This document shows positions 34,526-46,415 of a DNA stretch of 64,000 nt, piece by piece. The notes beneath the pieces were generated by a model. That model was not told where the DNA came from. It worked only from the letters and a program-made list of their open reading frames with translations, and ran no database searches. The DNA comes from Acanthornis magna (taxonomy: Eukaryota; Chordata; Aves; Passeriformes; Acanthizidae): the NCBI GenBank assembly GCA_036785705.1, contig JAWUZG010000013.1, positions 20,121,001-20,185,000 of the forward strand, written 5' to 3'. Position 1 is the first letter of the stretch, and each line of letters begins with the position of its first letter. The position numbers and the translations under genes are program-made.

Positions 34526-36057
34526 TTTAATAAAGTGTCTTTGGTTGGAAAGCAGTGTCAAGGATGGTTAAAGCTCTAACCAGGGAATCACAATTACACT
34601 GGACCATATTCAGCTCAGGGATATTTTGGAACGGATCAAAAATGTGTTTTCATGCTCTTTGCTTGTAGATGATGGAAAAGAGCAAATCTGTGAGAAAATC
34701 AAGGAGGTCTGCAAAACTGCCTGAAAACCTTAATCAAATCAAGCAGCTCTACTTGAACTGGCATTTCCCATGGGGAAGAGTTTCCACCTTCTCCTGAAGT
34801 TTGAAACATGTTTGATTTGCACGAAGGGAGCGTGGCAGAAGGCCTCACCTTCTTGGCATGACACTGGTTGAAAAGATCATGGTTTGTCTGATTTTCTGAG
34901 ATCAAAGAGAGTAAAAATGATTTATTTAGGAAATGTGCATAATGGTTATATTCCTGACTCCCATGGATGAGAATAGCTGGGGGTGCATGACTAAAGTCCC
35001 ACGCACGGAGATGGGATAATTACAGTTGTACAGTAGTGGAGGCATTGCCAATATCCCATAATTAATTTACAGACAGAGTATTTCCGCCTCCTTTCCCCCC
35101 ATTAAGTGTAGAGAAAATAAATGTTCTTAGGAGTTGGCAGTTTTTCTTTAGTTTGCATATTCCTCCTAAATATGAACATTATGTTGTTTACTCATCTGTT
35201 AATGACAGCTGATTATCAAACCATAAATATACATGTATCTAATGGTTTGTGAACATTAAACATTGGGATGCAATAAATGTGGCTGCATGCGGGAACCCAG
35301 CACCCAACAATTCCCATTTAGCACTTCAGCCTCTGTCACAGTGTCTCAATCTGGGCACTGTCACTTGCCATGGATAAGAAGAGGAGAACTGAATTTCCCA
35401 GCTCCTGTTCAGATATTTGTTTGTTGCTACATGCAAACAGATTGGGGTTTATTTAGCCTTAGTCTTGGCTCTTCTGCTCCCTCTGCACTGAGGCTCTACC
35501 ACTTGTTTGTTTTTTCTCCTCTTTCTAATGCTAATTCCATCCTTTTCCCTTACCCTTTGAAGCCAAAGCCCATGAACTGTCTCCTTTTTAATTTCCATCC
35601 AATCCTTTTCTGAAATCTTGCTGAAATTCTACTGCTGAAGTGGTCTCCTCCTGTTTTTCTGATCACGTGAATTTCTGCTGTCTTGAAGTCTTTCCCTGAT
35701 GTGTGATGTTGCAGAGTTAACTTAGTTTTCTTTTGTGTCACTTCTCTTTCAGCTCCAGATTTCTTTTCTAATTGTCCTCCAAAAATTTCTCTTTCTCCAT
35801 GTGCCACAACTCACTCCCTACTCTCTACTAGCAAAGCTCTCAGGAAAACTTGAGCTGGACCAGAAACAATGTTTTTCTGAATCCTTGAAAAAGATCAAGG
35901 GAATTGTGTGGAGTTCTGAAGTTTTTGAGCTTGGAGAAAAACCCGAAGAAACAGGCAACTCATCCCTTGGAGCCAACCTGCAAAACTGTGAGTATTCCCC
36001 TTTGGTATTAACTGCCCTCAGCTTCAGCAGACTCTGTTTGAGGTAGGCAAAACCCAG
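34526..36057. other. Single-copy non-coding sequence with exon-like segment
   Basis: This holds the palindrome at 35217-35249. It also holds an open segment 35753-35987 preceded by a pyrimidine tract and AG (CACTTCTCTTTCAG) and followed by GTGAGT. The open frame there matches no family I know. No series of compatible exons was found, so no gene is called. Confidence 0.45.
35217..35249. repeat. 33-bp imperfect palindrome
   Basis: Exact 8-base arms CAAACCAT and ATGGTTTG enclose a 17-base AT-rich centre that itself contains ATACATGTAT, a perfect 10-base palindrome. It lies in AT-rich sequence with TTAATGACAGCTGATTATC immediately to its left, which would suit a dimeric factor binding region. Function is unproven. 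Confidence 0.9.
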
Positions 36058-36210
36058 GGAAGCTGTGGCTGCCCCTGGATCCCTGGCAGTGTCCAAGGCC
36101 AGGCTGGACACTGGGGCTTGGAGCAGCCTGGGACAGTGGAAGATGACCCTGCCCATGGCAGGGGGATGGGACTCCAACTTCCAACCCAAACAATTCTGTG
36201 ATTCTGTGAC
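36058..36210 (+). mobile_element. CR1 LINE 3'-end fragment, about 150 bp
   Basis: Sense CR1: GGAAGCTGTGGCTGCCCCTG, TCCAAGGCCAGGCTGGACAC, GGGGCTTGGAGCAGCCTGGG, CCTGCCCATGGCAGGGGGAT, CTTCCAACCCAAACAATTCT and two good octamers (ATTCTGTGATTCTGTG). The good tail suggests a comparatively recent insertion. It lies between two exon-like open segments. Confidence 0.95.
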
Positions 36211-37411
36211 TCATGGCATCTTCCCACTCCAAAGCCTTTGGGAAAAGCAGCATTTATTGTCCTGTGGATCTAAGGATGCAGGATAAAACTGATAGATACA
36301 TGCTCTGTCTTGTCAATGCATCTGAACGGTCTTTTTATTTTTTGCAAATGTTTAGATCTTGGAGTTTAAATTCAAAATTCAAAGAAGAATTTGCATCACA
36401 GCAGTGTGCTCCCAACTGCACTGAGCATTATGCCATTGCTTTGGATGGAATCAGAATAGCTTGGTCAACTATTTTTGGACAGCTCCTAAGGAATATGGTG
36501 AGCATTTCTTGTCTCACAAGTAGCTTTTGGAATTCCTCAAGATAGGATGAGGCATATGTGTAATTTTCAAGCCTGCAATTTTTATGCTGTTCCAAGTTAC
36601 AGAAAACATTTAGCAATTTTGATCAAACAAAAGCACTGCTGTGATATAATTCCAGAACCAACGTATGAAGAATTTCATTTGTCTCTTTAGCAATTATTGA
36701 TGAAGGGAATAAAGCTGCAGGTGAACACAAAGGGCTGGCTGTTTGCATTCCCGCACTGCCAGCACGCCAGATTGGAGAGCAAGCAAGTCATTTTGCCTGG
36801 AACTAAACCAGTGGAGTGCTGACAGATAGGTGTTTGTGCAGTGCAGCTCAGCAATGAAAATAAGCTGTTACTGCTCACGCTGACCTGAGCTATCTGATTA
36901 CTATATGACACTTTTCTTTTTCAAGTGAATCAGGAGGGTTTATTGGGATGATGTTGGTTCAATGCTCAGTGAGGCTGAGCACCACAGGAGCTCAGGTGCC
37001 CTGCAAGGTCTGTTTTTGTGGGGCTGACTCCTGGGGAGCGTTGGCCATCCTCTCCCATCTCGTTTTTATTGCAAAAGTCAAGAGAATTAAATAACAGTAG
37101 CTGGGTATTTTAAAAGGGCCGTAGAGTTTTATGGATGGTTAATAATAGAGGTGTGTCTGGAGGTTAAGAAGAGCCATAGCTCACAATTCCCCACAATTGC
37201 TGCCAGAACCAGCAAGAGACCTGCGGGGAGCGGTGGGAAGCAGGCATTGGCATGGGCAGGGGCAGAGCCACGGCATGGCATGAGGACACTGATCCCAACC
37301 ATCCAGCACTGCCCACTCCTCCCAGCCACAGGGTCAGCAGGGGCTGCTCAGCACACCAGCCTGAGAGCAAAGGGCAGATGTGCTTTGATCTCGGAGGAGT
37401 TTGGTCTGTAC
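36211..37411. other. Single-copy sequence with one exon-like open segment
   Basis: Positions 36356-36497 form a 142-base segment open in one frame only, bounded by GCAAATGTTTAG and GTGAGC. I do not recognise the translation. Elsewhere no repeat or RNA gene is seen. Confidence 0.4.
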
Positions 37412-37541
37412 AGCTGCCCAGGGAGGGCAGGGAGTCATCCCCTAAAACCCTCCTGTGTCACCTGCTGTAGGTGACGCTGCCTTGGCAGCGGGGCTGGACT
37501 GGATGATCCCCAGAGGTTCCTTCCAGCCCTAACAATTCTGT
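37412..37541 (+). mobile_element. CR1 LINE 3'-end fragment of a second subfamily
   Basis: GTAGGTGACGCTGCCTTGGC, GGGGCTGGACTGGATGATCC, CCAGAGGTTCCTTCCAGCCC and AACAATTCTGTGAGTC follow the CR1 variant with GGTGACCCTGCCTTGGCAGG. This differs from the CCATGGCAGGG type at 36.1 kb. The left boundary, in GCCCAGGGAGGGCAGGGAGT, is less certain than the right. Confidence 0.9.
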
Positions 37542-39404
37542 GAGTCCTTGTCTCATCTACCACCAAAAGCTGCATCTGAACAGGATACTGTGAATGTCTT
37601 CACTACCCCAGGCCAGTGGAATCAATGCAGAGTTGCTCCTGTTTTGCTGTGAAATGGCTTCTTTTTGGCTGGTTTATTAACATAAAACAAATGCCCAACT
37701 AGTATTGACAAATCCAAACCATTTTGTTTACAGAATTTTCTTCCAAAAATAAAGCTGGAAGTTTTCTGCTTTTCTCCAGAAATAAGCCAAGACAAATGTT
37801 GAAATCTTTCAGATATGGAATTTCTACCTCGCATTCAGGTCGGCAGGAGATTACATTTCATTTGGCTTCAGGTAGAGGCCAGTTTGCTAATTAAATGGCA
37901 GACCTGCTTTACTAGAGATAAAAATAAAGCAAGCGCTAGTGAGAAAAGGGGAATGGGGACCAAACAAAAGGAAAGGATAGGAAAGGGATGAAGTCAATAA
38001 CAGATAAATCCCAGTCCCAACACAAGTACTAGAAAGACAATACTCTGTTGTGCACTGAAAAGCTGAGGTTTATTAGCTGTTGATTAAGTCTTGCGAGGAG
38101 CAGAAAGATAGTTGAGAATGAAGCAAAATACAAGCAATCGTTTCTATTTTCTTGGCAAATTTGATCTTCTCTATTAGGATTATCAGAGAGCTTATTCCCT
38201 GGATGTGGGCAGCGAGGCAGATTTCCAATGCCTTTCAATTGCTTTTCTGGCTGAGGCTGGCTACTCTAATGCAACGTGACGGGTAGCCACAAACATAATC
38301 CGTAGGACCCAGTGGTGCTCGAATGCAGATGCTACTCAGAGGCAAAAGAGAAGAGCAATCCTCCAAGTTTCCTCAAACTGGGACACTCTCGGAGCTGGAT
38401 TTTGTACAACACACTACCCCAAAGCTCAGCAGTGCTGCATTCACAACTTCGGTTATGAGCAGGATATTCAGGCATTTGAAAAACAATCAGTCTCCAAACT
38501 GCAAAAGATTACATATTCTTTTTCCTCAGCTGATTTTACTTGCCAGGGTGGGGATTTAGGAACCCCCATATTGGATCACACTGTCAGTTAATTCAATCTG
38601 CTATACCTATTCCGGCTGCAGCTAATAAATGATCCTTCAGAGGAAGAAAACACAGAGAAAACAAACCCACCACAATCCATCTAGTTAATTGAACAGTGCT
38701 GTACATGGGGAGAAAAATTCCTTCCTGATGTCCACAGGTGATGAGCGTATGCCCTGAAGCATGAGATACGATTACTCTTATCATTATCTTAGCTTGCATA
38801 GCAACAAATGTAATTAGCGGTCATAAAATTATCCTGCTGTTTGGGATTATCTATTTTTTTTTAAGCAACAGAGCCAAGTGTGTCTCTGAGGTAACTTCAT
38901 TGGAATAGGATGAATTTGGCCCGTGAAGTCTAAAATGTATCCGTAGGTAAAAACAATAGGAAATACAAAAGGCAAGAATTGAAAATCCTTGGCTGTGGCC
39001 TTGTACGGCTGCTGTTTCTCACATACTTGGGCTGTTTCTTAGGAGGTTTTATTCAAACTTCATGCTGGTGAGATAAGGAGAGAAACAAACTGCTGAGAGT
39101 AGTGACAATAAGCAAGAGAAAAACAAGATTTCAAGCAGAAATGAAGTAAATACCACGAAGAAACATGTTGTGGCAATTGAAAGGCAAGCTCATTCCCACC
39201 TCTTGCTGAATGTCTTGAGCTCCATAGAGCAGGATGTGCCACAAAAGCGCATTAGCAAAATGGATGTGTGGCCACAGAAGTGTTGAGACTGCTGCTCTGA
39301 GCCAAAATAGAAACAATTGCACAAATATTAAGTTAACCCATAAGTTACCCACTGTGTCCATTCACAAATGGAGATTCCCCTGCAGAAGCCAGGCTCTGGG
39401 GACC
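37542..39404. other. Single-copy non-coding sequence, no gene seen
   Basis: AT-rich. The part near 38790-38860 (TTGCATAGCAACAAATG, AATTAGCGGTCATAAAATTA) has regulatory-like words. No repeat or exon is recognised. Confidence 0.5.
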
Positions 39405-39452
39405 TGAGCTCAAGGATCTTGAAGGTCCCTTCCTACCCAAACCATTCTGTGG
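39405..39452 (+). mobile_element. Short CR1 3'-end fragment
   Basis: GAGCTCAAGGATCTTGAAGG, TCCCTTCCTACCCAAACCAT and TCTGTGGGTGG give the last 45-50 bases of CR1 in sense orientation with one decayed octamer. Confidence 0.8.
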
Positions 39453-42400
39453 GTGGTTCTGCTGATTCACCCCACGGACAGTGGCTTTTCAGAGGTACTA
39501 ACTTCCATTATCATGCCTGTAAGGGCTCTGTCCTCAGCTGAGGTTGTTCCTGTGGGTGGGATAAGGAGTTCAGCATTATTAAACTCTGGGTAGATATCCA
39601 GACAATGCTCCCCACTGGAAAATAAGCAGAGAAGGCTCCTGGAAGCTGCCACTAAACTTTGTTTTAGGGCAAGGCCCCTCCTGCTGGGGGCTCTCTGGGG
39701 CGGTTTCTGCGGCTGATGCCTGCTCTGGGCATCCTGGTTTTCATGTGGGCTCCTCTACCTGCCTCGCACAGCCCAGACTTCACCAACAGCCCCTGGGAGC
39801 TCCTCCCCTGCTGCAGCAGAGGTGCCACGGCTGTAATTCTCTCAGCAAACAAACAGCATGTAAAACTTTATATGCCACTTGGCCTCGCCACTGGAGGTAC
39901 TGTAAGAATTGATAGAGCATCCAAACGACAGACTGACAGACATAAACCAGGGCAGCACTTTTATGGCTCCTTAGAGGATCCATACTTATTTGTCAAGGTT
40001 AACTGCATCTTTGAGGCAAGGCATTTTTGTTGTCATTAAATATCTTTCACTGCCGTGTCCTTCTGCTAAACGAAGATGCCCTCCAAAGATGGAAGGCAAT
40101 TTATGCTGTGAGTTGCTTGCTCTCATCATGAGCCCCATGGTGTGCTCTTTAAAAGCCCCAACTCCCAGCCAAGACAGTCCAGGAGAACCTCAGCATTTGT
40201 TTTAACAATTAAGTGACTCGACATCACAGCTAGGTATAAAACCAGGGGATGTGGCCTGGGTGAATACTAAATGGCCTGAAAAACAGAAGGTCAAGAAATG
40301 CAAGTGCCTGTCTTTATTACTGTCTCATTTTTAGATGAGGTTTGGGAACCATGACTTCAGATTTGGGAGCCTGTGGGATATGCAAATCATTGCTTTTTGG
40401 CTATAAGGCACTTGGCTGCCCATGCTGGACGAATTTGCTGGTGTGAAGAAGCCCTTGGCACCCAAGGGAGCCCTGCAACACGTCCAGGGTGCCAAAGCCA
40501 CAACTGCTCAGATCAGCTCTTCTGCCCGGTATTAGAGCTGGTCACTCGTCCTGCCTGTCCCCTCTGCCCCTCCCTCACAGGGAGGACGTTCTGGCACAAG
40601 GCCTGACTCTCTACATCTTGCCCAGAGGTGATGAGCAACCACTTGGACTCCTCTGTCCTCCCACATCTTGTGTGCCCAAGTGTCATCGCCTTCATCGCAA
40701 TTGGCCACCATTGGGGAACGAAACATGACTTTCAGTGCCACCTGCTTCCCATGTGACAAGGACCCTGAAAACCTCCACGCAAAACGTTACAATTCTAAGT
40801 CAGAGCCTTCTAACTGAGCAACAAATGCTTGTTGCACAAACTGTACCGACAATTTTTGATGGATAGAAAATACAATATTTAGTCAGACTGCTGTAAGTTA
40901 AAACACAGCAGACAGTAAAAGGATGAAATTATACCCCAACAGACTTTTAAATGAGAAAATAGTCTGTGTTAGGGAACATTATTCATTTAAATAGCAGAAA
41001 GCTTATAATTTCAATGAGGCCACAATTTCCATAAAAAGCCTGCATTTGGGATTTTTTTCCCTTTTCCCTCTTACAGATTGCAGTTAAAATGAATGAACAT
41101 TTCTGCTTACAGAGTAATTCATTTTTATTTTACTTTGCCTTTTTCATGTCAATTACAGAACACTTTGTTAAAATGATTACATAATTTTTGCAGAAGCTTG
41201 GAATTGCAGGCTGGAGGAGATAAACCCACTTAAATGTGACCAATGTACTCTCAAATTCCTGCCCTGAGCAGTTTCTCATCTCGACATCACTCACACCATC
41301 TTCCAAAACCCCTGCACAGAATCAGTGTAAACGTCAGTGACAAAAAAGCATCTTTCTGTGCTGAGGCAGGTACCACATGAACTCTGTTTTTAGGCAGCAA
41401 GTCAGAGGTCACTTGCTGTTAAAAACTCTGTATCCTCAGTCCTCATCTCGTCACTTGGATCCTGTCTCGTGATAAGGTTACACTGAATGGTGCTGGCATC
41501 CTTCAAGGTTACTGTTCCAGAAAATATTTGCAAATAATTTGACGTGCTGTCAGCTAGCAGGCAGCAGTGAACTCATATAATTCAACATACTAATGTGGGT
41601 TTTCACGCCTAAAGCTATAAATAAGCTTGATATTCGAAAGTTTCTGTAATGTTTATTTAATAGCAATATTTTATAAATAAATCTTGATTATTCCATTGCA
41701 CTCCAGTAGAGATTTTCTTCCAATATAACAGTTGCTTCTTACCCCAGGCCTCTCTTTCTGACCCTTACCTGCCACCCACATCTCCATTAAAGAAATAAAA
41801 CACTTCCTTCTCAAAACCTTTATCAGGCACTGGGGAATTATGGCCACAGCAACTCTTGCTTTACCTCCTCCTCCCTTCCCCTCTACTTTGCCCAGCTAAC
41901 TGCTCACTCCCCTGGAGATTTTGCCTGATTTATGGCTGCACAGGGATACCTGCAGGAACTCTTGGAAGTCCAGCTAGAGACACTCTGCACGTTGGGCATA
42001 TCCCACTTGGAATCCCAGAATGGGAGTGCATGAGGAATAAAGGAAATGGTGTCAGCTCCAGTTGGAGCAGGGGTTTGAGTCCTACCAGCCAGACCTCAGG
42101 TGTGCTTCACAGTCCTCAGCTGCTTTTGAGGCTGCCCTCTCTCACCCTGTGCCCAGGAACACCACGCAGCAGATGATGCTGGAGCTCAGCTGCTTTTCAC
42201 AAGCTCTGTCCCTGCACAGTTCCCACTGTATCAGCCCACTGGCTTCCACCTTGGTGGCTGAGCAGAAATGTAAAGCCCACCAACACCCGTTTGAAAGGGG
42301 TTCAAGGTGTGGCATCAAGCCTCGGTCAAGTCTTTTAGGTCCTGGGAAAGCTGTCCCTTTCCCATACAGCAGCTACCGGAGATTTTTTGGTTTTCTTTCC

Positions 42401-42501
42401 ATCAAAAAACAATCCATGAAAGGCTTTCCAATTCAAATGAAGCTTTTAATTGAAAAATGACCCTCGTGGAGCTGCATCCAGTTTGGATCATGGCACTACT
42501 G
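39453..42501. other. Single-copy non-coding sequence, no gene seen
   Basis: No recognised repeat. The AT-rich segment at 41560-41700 (TTTTCACGCCTAAAGC, AATGTTTATTTAATAGC) is a possible conserved element. Open frames of up to 132 codons around 42062-42460 lack motifs. Confidence 0.5.
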
Positions 42502-42622
42502 TCACACGGTGCTGATAATGCCAAGACCATGGATTCCATCCCTGTATGTCCATTCACTAAAAAGTTGGACTTGATGATCCTATTTTGGGCCCTTCCAACC
42601 CAGAATACTCTGTGGTTCTGTG
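42502..42622 (+). mobile_element. tRNA-Ile-derived SINE with CR1 tail (TguSINE1-like)
   Basis: The 5' part, CACACGGTGCTGATAATGCC, AAGACCATGGATTCCATCCC, TGTATGTCCA, aligns with the anticodon arm, variable loop, box B and acceptor end of vertebrate tRNA-Ile (GGTGCTAATAACGCC, GGTTCGATCCCCGTACGGG). The 3' part, AGTTGGACTTGATGATCCTA, GGGCCCTTCCAACCCAGAAT, ACTCTGTGGTTCTGTG, is a CR1-type end. A tRNA head with a LINE-matched tail is the hallmark of a SINE mobilised by that LINE. A SINE of this construction is known from zebra finch. The tRNA box A region to the left (about 42465-42501) is diverged or rearranged, and box B carries substitutions, so this copy is probably inactive. Confidence 0.75.
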
Positions 42623-42756
42623 ACATTTTTTCTTAAGAGACGGTGATTTTCAGCACACTGCCTACAAGTCAATAAAATAATCCTGCACTTGGGAACCCAG
42701 CAATGCCTGATAACAAATCATGAGTCAAGCAGAACCCAACACGTACGTGCAAAGTA

Positions 42757-43045
42757 TCAGAGAAACATGGAATCGTGGAATGCCCTGACGTGGAAGGGAC
42801 CCATCAGGATCATCCAGTCCAACTCCTGGCTCTGCACAGACATCCCAATAATCCCACCCTGTGCATCCCTGAGAGTGTTGTCCAAACTCTCCTGGAGCTT
42901 TGGCAGCCTCAGGGCCGGGACCATTCCCTGGGGAACCTTTTCCAGCGCAAAACCACCCTCTGGGGGAGGAACCTTTTCCTGATATCCAGCCTAAACCTTC
43001 CCTGACACAACTCTAGCCATTCCCTGGAGTCCTGTCACTGGTTTG
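42757..43045 (-). mobile_element. CR1 LINE 3' fragment, about 290 bp, third subfamily
   Basis: Antisense landmarks: AACATGGAATCGTGGAATGC, GTGGAAGGGACCCATCAGGA, TCATCCAGTCCAACTCCTGG, GAGAGTGTTGTCCAAACTCT, CCACCCTCTGGGGGAGGAAC, CTTTTCCTGATATCCAGCCT, AAACCTTCCCTGACACAACT, GGAGTCCTGTCACTGG. This is the CR1 type with AGTCCAACTCCTGG and CCTTTTCCT, whose 3' end resembles the tail of the adjacent SINE. The SINE and this LINE lie only about 135 bases apart in opposite orientation. Confidence 0.93.
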
Positions 43046-46000
43046 GAAGGGAACAGCTTCTTGATCATCTGGCTCTGAATACAGATCGTTCATCGCAGGA
43101 GTGAGGGGTGCAGGAAGGATTTCTCTGCCCCATTGTTACTAAGCAGAAATTCAAATCCAAGATGCCATATCTAATACAGAAGTATCAAAGCACCTCCCCA
43201 CATCTGCGCTTGGATTTTGGGGAGAAAGAAGAAATATCGGTAGCTAAAGACTGCTTGAAGGCCCTGCACAGGGTCATGGACCCCCTCACAAGATTCTACT
43301 TGCCAGACTGGAGATTCAGGAGAGGCTCACATTAATTCAAGTGTCAAGGAAACTAATGACCAAAAAAAACCACAATATGACATCAATATTTCATAGCAAT
43401 ACCACCCCTGAGGTTCAGAGACTTCTGCACCATGAGGGACTGGACCCCAAAGGAGCAAAAACCCATTTTCCTCCAACAGCAGGAAGGGAATCAAGAATTC
43501 TCATCAATGAAACAACTTCTTTGTGCTGCACTCTGTGCAAATATTTGGCTTACTAAAATAAATTTATGAAGCAATTACTTTTAATGCTATATGAGGAAAT
43601 TAAGTACTCATTGATTCATGATTTATAATCTAAAGCTAAAAGATCATGAAAAAGTAAATATAACTTAATTAAACGTCCTTTGGCTTTGCTACTGTTGCAG
43701 ATCCAACTCATAAAGTAAGTAAAACAAACCATTTTTAGAACATAAATGAGTATTGGTTCTTCTAGTTCAGAAGACAAATAATTTACTGGTTAAATATATT
43801 CAGCAAAGTTTAGCCATGTGAAAGATTTTTCCAGTGGCCTCTGGGTCTTGAAGAAAGGATAAAAACTGACTGGTACAGATTCAAGGAATTCATTGTGCTG
43901 CAAATGACAGGAGCATTTGCTATGAAAAGAGGAAAACAAAAGGCTATTTCCGTTCTTTTCATACTGGGAAAAATATTTTAATATATTCATGGAGTAGAAT
44001 ATATTGTGAAAGGAACGTGCCTTTATGGTCTCTCCATTGGCAACGCACTTGTGATTATTCACTCCTGACACTGAGCCCATTAACCTGGGGAAATTTAATC
44101 TAATGCTATAGTAATGTTGCTATTTTCCCACTCTGAAGTGTAAATAATTTGAAAAAAAAAACCCACCCAGGTTTTTAGAAAATTAAACATCCCAAGTGAT
44201 GTATTCAGTTGGTTAAGTAGTCAGTTTGACTCTTCCTTTGTACTGCAGAAGCAAAAGGGTTGAGTTTAGAAAAAGAATGACAAACAAACCACTACTAAGT
44301 AAATCATGGAAGTATATCCATTGTAACCACACATTTCAGCAAGAGAAACTTGCCAAATGTACTGGGTTGGATCTCTCCCTCTCAGTCTGTGATCAGGTGT
44401 TGCATGTCCATACTGAAGGAGGACATTCCAGACAACTTTGATGCCCCTTGAACTTCAGACATTTCCATGTTTGGATGTCTCTGTCCTCCTGAGGAATCTC
44501 TCTGTGTCCTCTGATTCCAGGTACAGTGCAACAGATTGAGAAGGTGGGATTGCTCCCAAGAAGTTGCATGGAGCTGTGTCAGAGGAGGTGAAATCCGATA
44601 TTAGGATCACCTTCCACCTGCTCAGGTGGTGAAAGGTCTGCAGAAGGGCTGCGCCCTGTGAGAGGGAGAGCTGGTGGACGTGGCTGTCTCTAAACAGTTT
44701 TGATCCAGTGAATAACAAATACCTGGCCATGTCAACAAGGTCTCCTTCCAGGGAATTAGCCCTGGGGGTGCACTGCTGCCAGCATTCAAGTCAGTAACTT
44801 GGCATCCCAAGTATCCCTCCATGGAATTACACTGGGTCCTTCAGGGAGGAAGGGAGCTGCGGTGGCTCCAGCCTCGGATCCCCAAACCCTAAGGATGAGT
44901 GTTTTCTAAACTCCAGGGTAGAGAAGCTGCTGAGCATTGAGATGTACACAAAATATCCAACCGAAGGCTGATGCCAGGTGTCACCAGAGACCCAACCATT
45001 CCTGACAGGGGGAGAGGTGCTCAGGCCAGTCCTGCTGTGAGGACACAACAGCTGTCTGCCCTTTAATAGAAACATACTTTCTGTGTCAATTAAACATGCA
45101 AACCCAGCATAAATAAAACTATTATAATGCTTGGATTCCCAAGAAATGGATTTCTCCCCCAAAATGCATCAGAGAATTGATTAATAAATGAAAGGGTGGC
45201 TGCTATGCACTAGCCAGGCACAGTCAAGCGGAGCTGGGACCTGGCGAGCAGTGATAATAACTCGTCAGGAAACATCAGCTCTGCTGCGAAAAGAGACATC
45301 ACAAACACACAACATTTCCAAGAGACCTTGGAGCAGAGGGAGCATCTGTCTTTTTAAAACCTCATTACTGTAGACTACAAGAGCTGCAGCTCACAAACCA
45401 CAAATTACATCAGGTGAGTAAGTTACCATCCATCAGCTGCTCTGTGTGCACAGGAAACACACCATCACTGGAGTTAACTTCACCCTCTCTGGTTTTACCC
45501 TCACCTACAGCAGCACACTGCCTCGCAAAGGACAGAGATGGAGAGAGCCTACAGGTACCCCAGGCTCAGGGATGTGCCAGGGAAAAGTTCCTTTGCTGTG
45601 ATGCTGAGCCATCCTCAGGCTGGCACTACAGCCTGCAGGTACTTTATGGAGGTACCTTGGCTAAGGAGCCCATATGTCCACAGGCTCTTTCTGTCTTTGA
45701 TGGAGAAAGACTGGGGCCTCCACAGATTTTCCAATTTAGGCAACTCCAGAAGAAATATTAAGGGTATTCCACTGTGTTATGAAAAATAAAGCAATTAGTC
45801 TCTTCTCATAATTCAGAGGGAACATGAAAAGCTAAATTTTTCAAGCAATGTAATTTTTGAACATTTATGGTTTTAAAACAGTAAATTAGCTTCCAACTTA
45901 AAAAGCAAAATTGCAGTGTACCCTGGAAAGCATTTAGCATTTTTGCTTAACATATAAAGTATCTAACACAGGAAAATAATCTGCCTGCAACAATAGCTGC

Positions 46001-46176
46001 GAAGTCAATGTGAAATGGCTGCACTGGCAGTGATTGCATTTACCTGGCATTTTTTAATATAGATTTTTACACATGGGTCTGTTCATTGTCTGATATATTT
46101 TGCTTCAGGACTTATAGCTCCTACGTTTTCTCTGTGAGAATTCTTACCATGGAGGTTAACATCCTGTAGCAGTTCA
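43046..46176. other. Single-copy non-coding sequence, no gene seen
   Basis: Around 3 kb without recognisable repeats apart from an A10 run at about 44151. A 115-codon open frame at 45414-45761 is unsupported. Confidence 0.5.
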
Positions 46177-46415
46177 TAGGATCACAGAATCACAGGATGG
46201 TTTGGGATGGAAGGGACCTTAAATCACATCCCATTCCACCCCCTGGGCAGGGACTCCTTCCACTACCCCAGGCTGCTCCAAGCCCCAATGTCCAACCTGG
46301 CCTTGGACACTGCCAGGGACAGAGCAGCCACAGCTTCTCTGGGCAGCTGTGCCAGGGCCTCACTACCCTCACAGGGAAGGAATTTTTCCTCTTGTCTATT
46401 GCCCCTTATCATAAA
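46177..46415 (-). mobile_element. CR1 LINE 3' fragment with internal deletion
   Basis: Antisense CR1 with a good tail: GGATCACAGAATCACAGGAT, GGTTTGGGATGGAAGGGACC, CCAGGCTGCTCCAAGCCCCA, CCAACCTGGCCTTGGACACT, CCACAGCTTCTCTGGGCAGC, CTCACTACCCTCACAGGGAA, GGAATTTTTCCTCTTGTC. The step from TTTTTCCT directly to ATTGCCCCTTATC skips about 40 bases usual in CR1 (the TAATATCTAATCTAAATCTA part). It extends past the common truncation point of the shorter copies. Confidence 0.92.

Noticed and set aside
35753..36497. Two-exon coding gene joining 35753-35987 to 36356-36497
   Set aside because: The first segment ends with one base of a codon, while the second needs two bases before it, so the frame would be lost. 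Neither translation is recognised.
42502..42575. Functional tRNA-Ile gene
   Set aside because: Box B is substituted, box A is unrecognisable, the acceptor stem does not pair, and the tRNA part runs directly into a CR1 tail. It is a SINE.
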